A DNA stretch of 64,000 nucleotides from Salegentibacter agarivorans (GCF_900113135.1 NZ_FOOH01000020.1:1-64000); one strand, 5' to 3'; counted from the stretch's first letter, positions 35,506 through 44,653 are shown. Notes: a model not told the origin generated them from the sequence alone. Translations and numbers: made by a program.

Positions 35506-38500
35506 TTAAAAAGTTACTGCTACTCCCAAATTCAAAATTCGAGATTGTGGATAATAATGTCCAATGGAGTTGGTCACTTCGGGGTCATAGGCAGTCATGC
35601 CACTCCAGGTAATAAGATTAAAACCGCTTGTGTAAACCCTTAGACTACTCATTCCAATCTTTTCCCCTATTTCAACTGGAAGTGTATATCCTAATTCCAC
35701 ATTTTTTAAACGGATATAGTCTGTACTCTGAAGCCAATAGGTATTATTATAAGAATAATATTGATTACCACGATCGGTGATACGAGGATGAACCGAACTG
35801 GGATTCTCTACGGTCCAACGATTATCGTAATGTTCCTCCAGGTAATTTCCAATAGATCCGGCCTCATCAGTACCAACTCTTATTTCTCCTCCGGCTGCAC
35901 CCTGAAAAAGGACAGAAAGATCAAAGCCTTTATATTGGGCTCCAAAGTTAAGCCCGCCCTGGAAGGTAGGGGTGGTGTTTTTATCCCGACGTACTCTGTC
36001 ATCTGGTGTAATATAACCATCTCCATCATAATCCCGGTACTTCATATCCCCAGGCCGGATGGTATTAGTAATATCACTATAATCAAGAGTATTACTGGCT
36101 ATATCTTCTTCATCTACAAAAACTCCATCATAGATATAATACAAACCGGAATTTATTGTTCTTCCTGTAGTTCGTTGCCATTCTGGCGCACCCGGCGCCT
36201 CGTCCCAGAAAATAATTTTGTTCTTGGCATATCCTCCATTAACATTTACATTGTAAGTAACTTCGCCAGCCTTGCCGCTGTGCCCAATATTAAAGTCAAA
36301 TCCTCTGTTTTCAATTTCACCAATATTTTCAGCCGGAAGTGTCATCCCCGCTGATTGCGGTATAGAAGCGTTTCTTCTCCAGAGAATATTAGAACGTTTG
36401 TTTAAGAATACATCAAATTCAAAATTAATCGCTCCCTCAAACATCTGTCCATCCAATCCTATATTATAGTTATTTGCAACCTCCCAAGTAATTAGTGGAT
36501 TTGGGACTCTACTTTCGAAGAGAGTTTGGTTTACAGCCCCGCCGGCAACGTATGAACCAAGTCCATAGGTAGCAAAGTACTGGTATTCCTGAAGCACATC
36601 ATCGTAATATACATTATCATTACCCATTTGCCCCCAGGAAGCTCTTAATTTCAAGAAGTTAACTACAGAAACATTCTCTTTCCAAAAATTTTCTTCAGAG
36701 ATACGCCATCCAAGCATAAAACCTGGAAAGAAGCCGTAGCGGTTCTCTGATGGAAACATATAAGAACCATCATATCTCCACAAGAATTCAGCTAGATATT
36801 TTTGTTTGTAATTATATCCAACTCTGCCAAAATAATTTAACCTTGCTCGCTCCCAGGCGCTTCCTGAGTTGTTGAGTTCTTCTCTACCACCCGCGAACAT
36901 TTGATCTACTGTAGTTGACAGGAAATACCTTCGAAAAGCTCCAAAAGTTTCATTGTTGATGGTTTCACGATTTACCCCTGCGAGCAAGTTAATCTCATGA
37001 TCTCCAAAATCTCTATCATAGCTCAATACGCCACCCAAGAGAATATTCAATTGATCTTCATTTCCCTGATTTAAGTTTGGCTCAGCCGGCCCTCTTTGAC
37101 CTCTTATGAGTGCAGGAGTTTCCCCATCATCTTCATAATCCCCCTGCCACGTGTATAAATACCAGGGCGTTTGCCAGGTTTTAGTTTGCCTAACATATTT
37201 ATCTACAGCAGCGGTACCTGTAAATTTCAGCCCTTCTACCCAGGGTGCTTCAATTACTACCTTCCCGTTGGTCTGAAAATAATATCTTTTATCCCGGTTA
37301 TATCCGGTTTGGTCTGTTGTGATTACCACAGGGTTTTGACCATTCTCAATATCAGGACCTGGCATACCATTTGGCCAATAGGCATTGGAAACGGGACTAC
37401 CTCTCATTAACATCCGGAAAATATCTGAAGCGGCCTGGGTGGGAAAATTTCTGTCTTCTTCTCTTCCCAATACTCCAATTTGTGTGCTTATATAATCACT
37501 AATTTCCGCATCCATATTAACACGAATTCCATATTGCTGATAATTTGTCGCCGAATTTTTGTAAAAGGCATCTTGATCCTGATAATCAATGGAGGCTATT
37601 AGGTTAACGTCTTCACTTCCCCCACTAATTTGTAAATTATGTTTTTGCTGGGTAGACCAATCTTTTAGAGTTTCTCCAAACCAGTCGGTATTGGGATAAT
37701 TCCAGGGATCTTCTCCACTTCGAAAGAGTGCAAATTCCTCTGGCGTAAATGGCGCCAATACTTCATTTCCATCAGGTCGGGTATAGACACCTGTGGACTG
37801 AAAGGCACTATTTGCAGGTTCCCATTCATTAACAGGAAGTTTATAAACTTCCAGGTCATTTCTCATCTCAGCGTATTGAACGGCATCAGCCAGATCTGGA
37901 ATTACTGTAGGCTGCGTGAATCCCATATTATAATTATATGATAATTGGGCCTTTCCTTCCCTTCCTCTTTTGGTGGTAACCAAAATAACTCCGTTTGCTG
38001 CTCGAGCTCCATAAATAGCTCCAGAAGCATCTTTAAGAACAGAAATATCTGCAATATCTGCTGGGTTTAATCGTTCAAAACCCCCAGCTCTGGCAGGAAT
38101 ACCGTCAATTACAACTAAGGGACTACTATCTCCTAAAGTATTGGTTCCCCTAATTCTAATATTAGAGCCATCATAGCCTGGCTCACCACTTCCCTGGGTA
38201 GCAACAACTCCCGGAATTCTACCTGTTAATGCGTTAGATACATTTAGGTTCGCAGATTTTTGAATTTCTTCCCCACCGACCGTAGCAACTGATCCAACTA
38301 TATTCTCTCGTTTTTGAGTACCATAGCCCACTACAACAACCTCATCCAATTGAGCCTGATCTTCCTGAAGTACTATCTCCAAAGTAGCTTGTCCATCTAC
38401 ACTCACTTCCTGAGTCAAAAAACCTAAATAGGAAAAAAGTAATACCGCATCCGATCCTACGGTTATTTCATAATTTCCATCAAAGTCTGTGACTACTCCA

Positions 38501-38784
38501 TTAGTAGTTCCTTTTTCTATTACATTCGCACCCGGTATAGGCATCCCGGTGGGATCTGTTACGACACCCCTTACGGTCTGTTGGGTTTCCGAAGTTGATT
38601 TTTTAGGGGAATATCCCAGTGATATTAATTCATTTTTATCTGGAAGTTTTAAGTCCGGAACGAATTCTTCCGAAAATAGCGTTTCTTCACCTGGACTATT
38701 TCCTGTGGCGGAAACTACCATCGGACAGATAATAAATGGTAAGTAAAAAAATATTAATTTATTCATATTAAATTTAAATTTCAA
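35506..38784 (-). CDS. SusC/RagA-family TonB-dependent outer membrane transporter
   Basis: The protein has 1092 residues: signal peptide (FFYLPFIICPMVVSA), a carboxypeptidase-D-like domain (VRGVVTDPTGMPIPGANVIEKGT) at about 68-150, the TonB-box-like DEVVVVGYGTQ, a plug with VSNALTGRIPGVVATQGSGEPG and VLKDASGAIYGARAANGVILVTTK, and a 22-strand barrel ending in an aromatic residue (NLGVAVTF). It imports the substrate captured by the SusD-like protein. The initiator may be the first ATG or the second one six codons on. A 273-bp gap upstream may contain an internal promoter. Confidence 0.95.
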   Translation of the reverse strand: MKFKFNMNKLIFFYLPFIICPMVVSATGNSPGEETLFSEEFVPDLKLPDKNELISLGYSPKKSTSETQQTVRGVVTDPTGMPIPGANVIEKGTTNGVVTDFDGNYEITVGSDAVLLFSYLGFLTQEVSVDGQATLEIVLQEDQAQLDEVVVVGYGTQKRENIVGSVATVGGEEIQKSANLNVSNALTGRIPGVVATQGSGEPGYDGSNIRIRGTNTLGDSSPLVVIDGIPARAGGFERLNPADIADISVLKDASGAIYGARAANGVILVTTKRGREGKAQLSYNYNMGFTQPTVIPDLADAVQYAEMRNDLEVYKLPVNEWEPANSAFQSTGVYTRPDGNEVLAPFTPEEFALFRSGEDPWNYPNTDWFGETLKDWSTQQKHNLQISGGSEDVNLIASIDYQDQDAFYKNSATNYQQYGIRVNMDAEISDYISTQIGVLGREEDRNFPTQAASDIFRMLMRGSPVSNAYWPNGMPGPDIENGQNPVVITTDQTGYNRDKRYYFQTNGKVVIEAPWVEGLKFTGTAAVDKYVRQTKTWQTPWYLYTWQGDYEDDGETPALIRGQRGPAEPNLNQGNEDQLNILLGGVLSYDRDFGDHEINLLAGVNRETINNETFGAFRRYFLSTTVDQMFAGGREELNNSGSAWERARLNYFGRVGYNYKQKYLAEFLWRYDGSYMFPSENRYGFFPGFMLGWRISEENFWKENVSVVNFLKLRASWGQMGNDNVYYDDVLQEYQYFATYGLGSYVAGGAVNQTLFESRVPNPLITWEVANNYNIGLDGQMFEGAINFEFDVFLNKRSNILWRRNASIPQSAGMTLPAENIGEIENRGFDFNIGHSGKAGEVTYNVNVNGGYAKNKIIFWDEAPGAPEWQRTTGRTINSGLYYIYDGVFVDEEDIASNTLDYSDITNTIRPGDMKYRDYDGDGYITPDDRVRRDKNTTPTFQGGLNFGAQYKGFDLSVLFQGAAGGEIRVGTDEAGSIGNYLEEHYDNRWTVENPSSVHPRITDRGNQYYSYNNTYWLQSTDYIRLKNVELGYTLPVEIGEKIGMSSLRVYTSGFNLITWSGMTAYDPEVTNSIGHYYPQSRILNLGVAVTF

Positions 38785-38975
38785 AACGCATCCAGTGTTC
38801 TATAAGACCACGTTTCTGGTTAATTAAATGAATGAATTTTCTCTTTTCATAAGCTTTTTTTGTTTTGTGCATTCTGTTTAAATTGGTTTATTTCATTGGC
38901 GGGGCAGATTTAATTAATACTTATTTTAGAATGTGGTCATTTATGTTTAAATCCATCTATAAGGAAGAATTTTAA

Positions 38976-38987
38976 TTAAACGTTTTA
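38976..38987. promoter_or_regulatory. Near-palindrome upstream of susC-like gene
   Basis: TTAAACGTTTTA has a perfect 8-bp core (AAACGTTT) and lies about 190 bp upstream of the SusC-like start in the only sizeable gap within the operon. It resembles sites bound by LacI-type or similar dimeric regulators. No such regulator is encoded nearby, so this is a weak call. Confidence 0.25.
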
Positions 38988-39057
38988 GTAAATACGTAAT
39001 ATGCATCCATAATTTATTAGGTCTTAATTCTATCACGATATATTAAATTCGTGCTTC

Positions 39058-42000
39058 TTAATTGTATTTATATATACTGGCCTTATCGTTATTGCGGGAA
39101 ATGACTAACCTTTTTGCTCCATTATAGAAGCGCATAAGATTAGCATCTCGAATATCTCCGGATAACCATAAACTCGAAAATTGGTTATTAGTGGTAACTT
39201 CTTTATCAATTACATTCAAAAGAACTCCCTTTGATGCATCAGATTTTCCTAAATTCACTCTATAAGGGAAAAAATTTCCAAGAGCTACGATATCATTCTT
39301 CCCATTACCAGTAAAATCATCAAAGGCAAAAGCATTGATCATTGATAATTGAGACATCTCTGGCAGGGAGGTTAAATTAAACTTACCATTACCAAGATTA
39401 TCTACATACTTCGAGCTTAGTTCATTAATCTCAAGGATTGAAGTAGATGTTACATTTGCTGCTTTTAGCAAATCCTTCATAGTTGCACTGGCATAGTCAT
39501 CATAAGAAGTATATTTCTTTCGTAGTGAAGCTACCTGCCCAAGCATTTCATCTCTTCCTGGGAGAGGGTAACTCTCCCCGTCTATATAGTATGACAATAC
39601 CGGATCAAAATTCCCGTCTTTATTTATATCCTGAACATAGTATACCATTGGTTCTGTCGCGGAAGCATAAAATTGAGTATTGAGCCCCGCATTTCCAAGA
39701 AGAAAATCTATATCTCCATCAAGATCATAATCCTGTGCATCTATGCTACTCCACCAACCCTTCGTCTTATCCAGGTTCAATTCTGTGGTCTTATCTGTAA
39801 GAATACCATTGTTGTTTTTAAGTACCGTTAAGGGCATCCACTCCCCAACTATAAAGAGATCTGGCCAGGAATCATTGTCAATATCTGTCCAAACGGCATC
39901 TGTTACCATTCCTAGTTTTTCCAAAGCTATTTCTTTGGTATTTGTGAATTTCACAATACTATCCCGGCTGTCATTTCTTAACAATATACTCTGCGAGGCG
40001 AAAGGATAATTCTTTGCTTTATGGCGTCCTCCTACGAAGAGGTCAAGATCTCCGTCCTTATCATAGTCTGTAGAAACCACCACTCCCCCACTGAAAGAAG
40101 TATTAGGTAGGGAGTTTACTGCTTTTTCAAAGTTCCCAGCTCCATCATTAATATAAAGCCTATCCTCATAAAAAGAAGATCCTACAGGTTTTTCATTTCC
40201 CCCACTCAATACATACATATCAAGATCACCGTCAGTATCAGCATCAAAAAAGTGTATTCCTACATCCTCACTGTAAACATCTTCTGGTGCCGTCCAGGGC
40301 TGCCCTTTTGGCCCTTTCTCTAAAGTTCCATTATCTTTTCCCAAATACATCTGCCCTGACTGACCGGAAGCTCCTCCAAAAAAAACATCATCATTACCAT
40401 CTCCATTAACGTCTCCAACAGCCATTCTACCTCCTAAACGGGATAATTGATATGGTACTAATCCCTGATGAAGAAAATCTACATAATCGTTTTCCTTATG
40501 CTCAAAATCTAATCCTGATGATTTTGTCACCTCTTTAAATAAAGGTGTTTCGATGTCTATTGGTGATTGGTACTTATTGACCGCATCAGTTTGATTAATA
40601 GTCAAAACTTGATTAGAATCTATATTTTCAAGAATAGATACTCTTCCATCTGGCCAAACCACCTCCAACTTTTTTAAGTTTTTTTCTTTACCTATCCCTA
40701 TTGTCAATTGAGGTTCAACAGAAGATAAATATCCTCGCGTATAATAGGCTTCATGATAAAGCTTCTTTTGATCTCCTAGTGTTGTGATGACTTTTGCTCC
40801 CAGACCAAATGTATTATGGCCTTCCCCCTTCAGCTTTATTTTAATATAATTATTCTTATGAGACTCCTGCTGGTTGTTTTGATATATGGTAACAGGATCA
40901 TTTAAATTACTAACTACAAGATCAAGGTCTCCATCATTATCCAGGTCTGCATAGGCCGCGCCAGTAGAAACAGAGGGTTTATCCAGGCCCCATTTTGTAG
41001 CGTGGTTTTCAAATTTTATTCCATTAGTGTTTCGAAAGGAGTAATTTGAAATTTTAGTAGAAGGCATTTTACTAATTAACGGTAATAAATCAACTGTTTG
41101 ATTCCTGGCATTAGCTTCGGATATTTCCTTACTTGTAGTGAAGTTCACAAAATCGAGATTGGTCACGTCCCGTAGATAGCCATTGGTTATAAAAAGATCT
41201 TTTAAACCATCATTATCAAAATCGGCAAACAGTGTGGCCCAGCTCCAATCTGTATTAGAAATCCCCGAAAATTGGGCAATTTCGCTAAAACGCGGAATTG
41301 AATCTTCGGCAAGCCCACGATTAAGCTGAAATGTATTTCTCATATATTGATGGTGATAGCCGCTATCTACCGCTTTGGAGAATTTATTGTATTCATCGGG
41401 TCCTTTCAGAATTTTTTGTCTGTAATTATCTTCAGGAAGCATATCAGCCACAAAAATATCAGGGAGACCATCATTATTAACATCAGCAATATCTGATCCC
41501 ATACCGTATTTTGAAAGCTGTCCCATGGCGAGATGAGAAATTTCCTTAAAAGTCCCATCTCTATTATTCAAATAGCAAAAATCCTGCTCTTCGTAATCGT
41601 TAGTTACATATATATCTGGCCAGCCATCTTTGTTAATATCTGAAATTGATGCACTTAATCCAAAATTAAGCCCGCTGCCATGTATCCCGGTTGTTTCGGT
41701 TACTTCCGTGAATTTATTATTGTCATTTCTGTATAATTTATTACCGAAGTAGGGATGTCTTAAACTCCTTAATTTTTGCACATTAAAAAATGCCGAATAA
41801 AACATATTCGCGTGGTTCAATAAAAACATATCAAGATCTCCATCCAGATCGTAGTCAAAAAAATAGGCTTGAGAAGTAAAGGTACCCCGAGCATCGACTC
41901 CATATTCACGAGCACTTTCCGTAAAAGTAGGAGTTCCACCTTTTTTTCCTCCGTCATTAATAAAGAGTTGGTTTGATCTGGAAGAGTACTCCTTTACAAT

Positions 42001-42444
42001 GGCCTTGTTGTATCCTTCAGAAGGGGAATTTCCAGAATAGGAAACGTAAATATCCAACCAGCCATCTCCATTTATATCCACCAGGCTTACCCCTGTGTTC
42101 CAGTCATTTCTACCCTGAAGACCTGCTTGAAGAGTAACCTCCTCAAATTTCCAGTCTCCAAGATTAAGGAATAATTTATTTGGCACCTGGTTACCTATAA
42201 AATAAATATCAGTCAAGCCGTCATTATTTAGATCTCCAACTGCTACCCCCGCTCCATTATAGGTATATTCATAAGTCATTATATTATTATGTCCATCTTC
42301 TGTAATATCATTAGAAAACACTATTCCTGTTTCATCAGAAGACATTTCTGTAAACATACCAGGTTTCTCACATCCCTGGATTATAATGATTAATCCCAGA
42401 GTAAGACCCGACGCTATATTTCGTAAAAACTTTTCTAATTTCAT
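39058..42444 (-). CDS. Large FG-GAP/VCBS-repeat lipoprotein with ASPIC/UnbV domain
   Basis: The protein has 1128 residues with a lipoprotein signal (LIIIIQGCEKPG, C25). Many FG-GAP/VCBS repeats carry calcium-binding loops such as DLNNDGLTDIYFIGN, DLDNDGDLDLVVSN and DYDKDGDLDLFVGG, giving one or two beta-propellers. An ASPIC/UnbV domain lies at about 545-625 (GHNTFGLGAKVITTLGDQ, YTRGYLSSVEPQLTIGIG, VVWPDGR). It is probably a surface adhesin or carbohydrate-binding protein. The gene sits between a DUF1080 gene and the SusC-like gene, an arrangement recurrent in flavobacterial loci of unknown substrate. Confidence 0.9.
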   Translation of the reverse strand: MKLEKFLRNIASGLTLGLIIIIQGCEKPGMFTEMSSDETGIVFSNDITEDGHNNIMTYEYTYNGAGVAVGDLNNDGLTDIYFIGNQVPNKLFLNLGDWKFEEVTLQAGLQGRNDWNTGVSLVDINGDGWLDIYVSYSGNSPSEGYNKAIVKEYSSRSNQLFINDGGKKGGTPTFTESAREYGVDARGTFTSQAYFFDYDLDGDLDMFLLNHANMFYSAFFNVQKLRSLRHPYFGNKLYRNDNNKFTEVTETTGIHGSGLNFGLSASISDINKDGWPDIYVTNDYEEQDFCYLNNRDGTFKEISHLAMGQLSKYGMGSDIADVNNDGLPDIFVADMLPEDNYRQKILKGPDEYNKFSKAVDSGYHHQYMRNTFQLNRGLAEDSIPRFSEIAQFSGISNTDWSWATLFADFDNDGLKDLFITNGYLRDVTNLDFVNFTTSKEISEANARNQTVDLLPLISKMPSTKISNYSFRNTNGIKFENHATKWGLDKPSVSTGAAYADLDNDGDLDLVVSNLNDPVTIYQNNQQESHKNNYIKIKLKGEGHNTFGLGAKVITTLGDQKKLYHEAYYTRGYLSSVEPQLTIGIGKEKNLKKLEVVWPDGRVSILENIDSNQVLTINQTDAVNKYQSPIDIETPLFKEVTKSSGLDFEHKENDYVDFLHQGLVPYQLSRLGGRMAVGDVNGDGNDDVFFGGASGQSGQMYLGKDNGTLEKGPKGQPWTAPEDVYSEDVGIHFFDADTDGDLDMYVLSGGNEKPVGSSFYEDRLYINDGAGNFEKAVNSLPNTSFSGGVVVSTDYDKDGDLDLFVGGRHKAKNYPFASQSILLRNDSRDSIVKFTNTKEIALEKLGMVTDAVWTDIDNDSWPDLFIVGEWMPLTVLKNNNGILTDKTTELNLDKTKGWWSSIDAQDYDLDGDIDFLLGNAGLNTQFYASATEPMVYYVQDINKDGNFDPVLSYYIDGESYPLPGRDEMLGQVASLRKKYTSYDDYASATMKDLLKAANVTSTSILEINELSSKYVDNLGNGKFNLTSLPEMSQLSMINAFAFDDFTGNGKNDIVALGNFFPYRVNLGKSDASKGVLLNVIDKEVTTNNQFSSLWLSGDIRDANLMRFYNGAKRLVISRNNDKASIYKYN

Positions 42445-42474
42445 AAACTTAGAGGAACACTATAACGGTTACTA

Positions 42475-43293
42475 CTACTTACCTGCTACTCGCTTTTCAC
42501 TGATAAGTGTTTTTACCACTTTTTGAAGTTTATCTGGCTTATTTTCATACTCACTTAAGTCAATAATTTCTACTTTTCGGAAGTCAGTAGGATGACTTTC
42601 ACTTTGTAACGAAATGGTACCTTCTTTTAAAAGCTCCCCATCATCTCTTTGTGGCTTACTATAACGCATTACCTCTTCCCCGTTTACATAGTGAACCATT
42701 AATGAATCTCTTAGCACCAGCACTTCTACCCGAACCCACTGATCTCCATGATAGGTATGAGAAGAAGATTCTTTGCAATGAGTTTTTATGAGTTTGTCTT
42801 TCATTATATATTGGGTTCCAGGAGTACAAAGATTAGCAGTAGATCGTTCATTTTCTCCGTTACCCCCAAGTAATTGGACTTCTATTGAATTAGGAAAGTC
42901 CTGATCTTTGCCCATAGTTGTCGGCTCCTGTCCATGTAACATAATTCCATTATTTCTATAGGCCCAACCACCTGGATTGTTAGTAACCTGGTCGCCTATA
43001 AAGCGATATTCCACTCCTATGAGATAAGAGGAGAAAGACTCCTTATAAAATATATGTCCGAACTTATTATCAAACCCCCCGTCATATTGATCGTATCTAA
43101 TTTGTAAGTTCCCATCTTCTACTCTGAAAGTATTACCGAAGTTCTCACCAAGATCATATCCGCGAATTTTAACTTCCCAATTATCTAAGTTCTCTCCATT
43201 AAAGAGGGGTTGCCATTGACGTGATTTTTGTGAAGTACATATAAAACTTCCTAAAATAATTCCAAATGCTACGTTTATGAGGGGCTTAAACAT
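42475..43293 (-). CDS. DUF1080 (3-keto-disaccharide hydrolase-like) exported protein
   Basis: This 272-residue protein has an N-terminal hydrophobic leader with a possible lipobox cysteine (GSFICTSQ, C19). The DUF1080 fold starts WQPLFNGENLDNWEVKIRGY and continues NNGIMLHGQEPTTMG, FPNSIEVQLLGG and GTISLQSESHPTDFRKVEII. It differs clearly from the second DUF1080 protein of the operon (32846-33532), so the two may act on different bonds. It is the first gene of the minus-strand operon, and about 0.8 kb of gene-free DNA lies upstream. Confidence 0.85.
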   Translation of the reverse strand: MFKPLINVAFGIILGSFICTSQKSRQWQPLFNGENLDNWEVKIRGYDLGENFGNTFRVEDGNLQIRYDQYDGGFDNKFGHIFYKESFSSYLIGVEYRFIGDQVTNNPGGWAYRNNGIMLHGQEPTTMGKDQDFPNSIEVQLLGGNGENERSTANLCTPGTQYIMKDKLIKTHCKESSSHTYHGDQWVRVEVLVLRDSLMVHYVNGEEVMRYSKPQRDDGELLKEGTISLQSESHPTDFRKVEIIDLSEYENKPDKLQKVVKTLISEKRVAGK

Positions 43294-43956
43294 ATATATT
43301 TATTTAGTTGAAAACGATAACCAGAATTCTCCAATCCGATTCCTCCTATTACATTCAAGTCTAGCTTACTTGTAGGTAAAAGAAGAATGAAATAGTTATT
43401 AAAAAATTAGTTTTATAGCTTGTGATCTTTTATTGGATAAGCTAAATTTTGTAAAAAATTTAGCTTAGATAAACAGTGGGAAATCACATTAAACAATATT
43501 TAATATTAAGTTAACAGATTTATTAGGAAATGAATATATAAATATTATTTCTAAATAAATGTACCTCATACATTTTTTTTCATTTTTTTAGAAAATTCTT
43601 ACTATAATCAAATTTCACCTAAAAAATTTTTAATAAAAAAAACAGGATAGCTTTACCGAAATTTCATTCTGTTGTCAGGGAATAAAGAGAAATTTATAAA
43701 ACTCAAGTTTTGGAAGAAAAACGAAAATTAGTTCTGGTAATAATATAAAGCGATAGATTGTTTTCCAACCTAATTCTAACCGCTTTTAATGTGAATTACA
43801 AAATTTGCTTGTAGGTTCAAATCAGATTTAGCGCTGTTCACTGCTCCAAACTTAAAAAATTTGACAATTGAGGAAGGCTATTAGTTAGTCAAAAAAAAGG
43901 GTTTTTTGATTCACCATCTTCTGGTAATATTAAATTCATAAAGTATATGAAAAATA
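43294..43956. other. Gene-free upstream region of the SusCD/DUF1080 operon
   Basis: No gene is seen in about 660 bp of very AT-rich DNA. It includes the perfect 12-bp inverted repeat at 43438-43467, described separately, and an A-run/T-run hairpin (TCAAAAAA ... TTTTTTGA) near 43890. I did not find an exact TAnnTTTG box on the minus strand near the operon start. Confidence 0.4.
43438..43467. promoter_or_regulatory. Perfect 12-bp inverted repeat upstream of the operon
   Basis: TAAGCTAAATTT (43438-43449) and AAATTTAGCTTA (43456-43467) are exact reverse complements around a six-base spacer. The site lies 145 bp upstream of the first gene of the SusCD operon. No T-run follows, so an operator or an mRNA leader stem is more likely than a terminator. 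Confidence 0.45.
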
Positions 43957-43984
43957 AAAACCTTTCCGCGAACGGAAAGGTTTT
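43957..43984. terminator. Strong tetraloop hairpin terminator
   Basis: AAAACCTTTCCG (43957-43968), loop CGAA and CGGAAAGGTTTT (43973-43984) form a perfect 12-bp stem whose ends supply A and U tracts in both directions. On the minus strand it ends the candidate transcript that starts near 44427 and carries the 49-codon ORF. No plus-strand gene precedes it. Confidence 0.75.
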
Positions 43985-44111
43985 AAAATTAATCCGAAAA
44001 CATATTCTTTATGCTTAACACCTAAGTATTCCTATCCCCAAATAAAAATACTTAAAAAACATGCATCGAATTAATCCCCAAATTATATCGTCAAAAAGTT
44101 TCTAGCTCTAT

Positions 44112-44261
44112 CTACTTAATTATGCTACTAAACTTATCTTTTAGTGATTTTTCATATTTGTTATAATTAATTAAATATACCTGCTCCTCTAAAAGAGCCT
44201 TCTCTCTCCATGTGAGAGAATTTGGTAATTCGTTAGTTCGCCCCATTTTTTTAAGATTCAT
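44112..44261 (-). CDS. 49-residue small protein of a candidate LytTR-controlled transcript
   Basis: An ATG at 44261 opens 49 codons to TAG 44114-44112. The product is hydrophilic and charged, starts MNLKKMGRTNELPNSLTWRE, and continues with a helix-prone EKALLEEQVYLINYNKYEKS part; it has no signal peptide or membrane segment. I do not recognise it. It lies between an exact TAnnTTTG box (44434-44441, minus strand) fed by three LytTR-type sites and a strong terminator at 43957-43984, so it is positioned as the only ORF of a short transcript. The untranslated leader would be long (about 165 nt), so an RNA product is an alternative. Confidence 0.45.
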   Translation of the reverse strand: MNLKKMGRTNELPNSLTWREKALLEEQVYLINYNKYEKSLKDKFSSIIK

Positions 44262-44433
44262 TATTAATTAGAGAATATCTTCTCTATACATTCAATAGAT
44301 GTGAAGTCTTCGCTCTACATCTTCTAATTTAATCCTAAACAATGTTCATAATAATTTGAGTAACTTTTCGAATATCCCAGGTATTACTTATTTTATCAAT
44401 GACTATTTTTAGTTGAATATTTACGCTTCCCGT

Positions 44434-44441
44434 CAAAAGTA
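44434..44441 (-). promoter_or_regulatory. Minus-strand -7 box downstream of the LytTR-type sites
   Basis: The minus strand reads TACTTTTG, an exact TAnnTTTG. Transcription would start near 44427 and run left into the 49-codon ORF. No good -33 TTTG is present at the expected distance; instead the nearest LytTR-type site ends 31 bp upstream, as expected for an activator-dependent promoter. Confidence 0.45.
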
Positions 44442-44472
44442 GAAAAGATGCAGAAAGGATTAAAAAAAATGT

Positions 44473-44525
44473 CGTGAACGGCCACTTTTTTGTCGTGAAC
44501 GAGTTTTTTAAGCATAATGAACGTA
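44473..44525 (-). promoter_or_regulatory. Three direct-repeat LytTR-type binding sites
   Basis: The 11-mer TGTCGTGAACG occurs at 44470-44480 and 44491-44501, exactly 21 bp apart, with a partial third copy (TGAACG at 44518-44523) 22 bp further. Read on the minus strand, the three sites (44473-44482, 44494-44503, 44516-44525) are GCCGTTCACG, CTCGTTCACG and TACGTTCATT. They match 9, 8 and 9 of 10 positions of the LytTR consensus [TA][AC][CA]GTTN[AG][TC]G. A spacing of two helical turns is typical of LytTR regulators. Their centres would be near -50, -71 and -93 of the leftward start. A LytTR regulator gene lies 3.2 kb to the right. Confidence 0.6.
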
Positions 44526-44653
44526 TTTTTTACATCTTTAAAACAGGTAAGTTCTTCACAAATAATTTTAATTGATTTAATATTGAAGTGTTATAGCTGT
44601 TATAGCTTTTTTAAATAATTATATATTTTACTTAAAAAACTATAATGCTTCTT

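Noticed and set aside
35761-36354. 197-codon plus-strand frame opposite the SusC-like gene
   Set aside because: Shadow of the strongly conserved SusC-like coding sequence; its translation has no domain character and codon use follows the opposite strand.
43949-44020. 23-codon plus-strand ORF (MKNKNLSANG...) that resembles the head of a SusC-type protein
   Set aside because: It lies across the strong hairpin at 43957-43984 and ends at once; the resemblance is too short.
44396-44515. Minus-strand ORF of 39 codons starting MLKKLVHDKK, and a longer frame without start (44335-44527), both crossing the 21-bp repeats
   Set aside because: The repeats match a DNA-binding consensus, a promoter box lies inside the frames, and the 21-bp period itself keeps frames open. 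A translated product is not excluded but is less likely.
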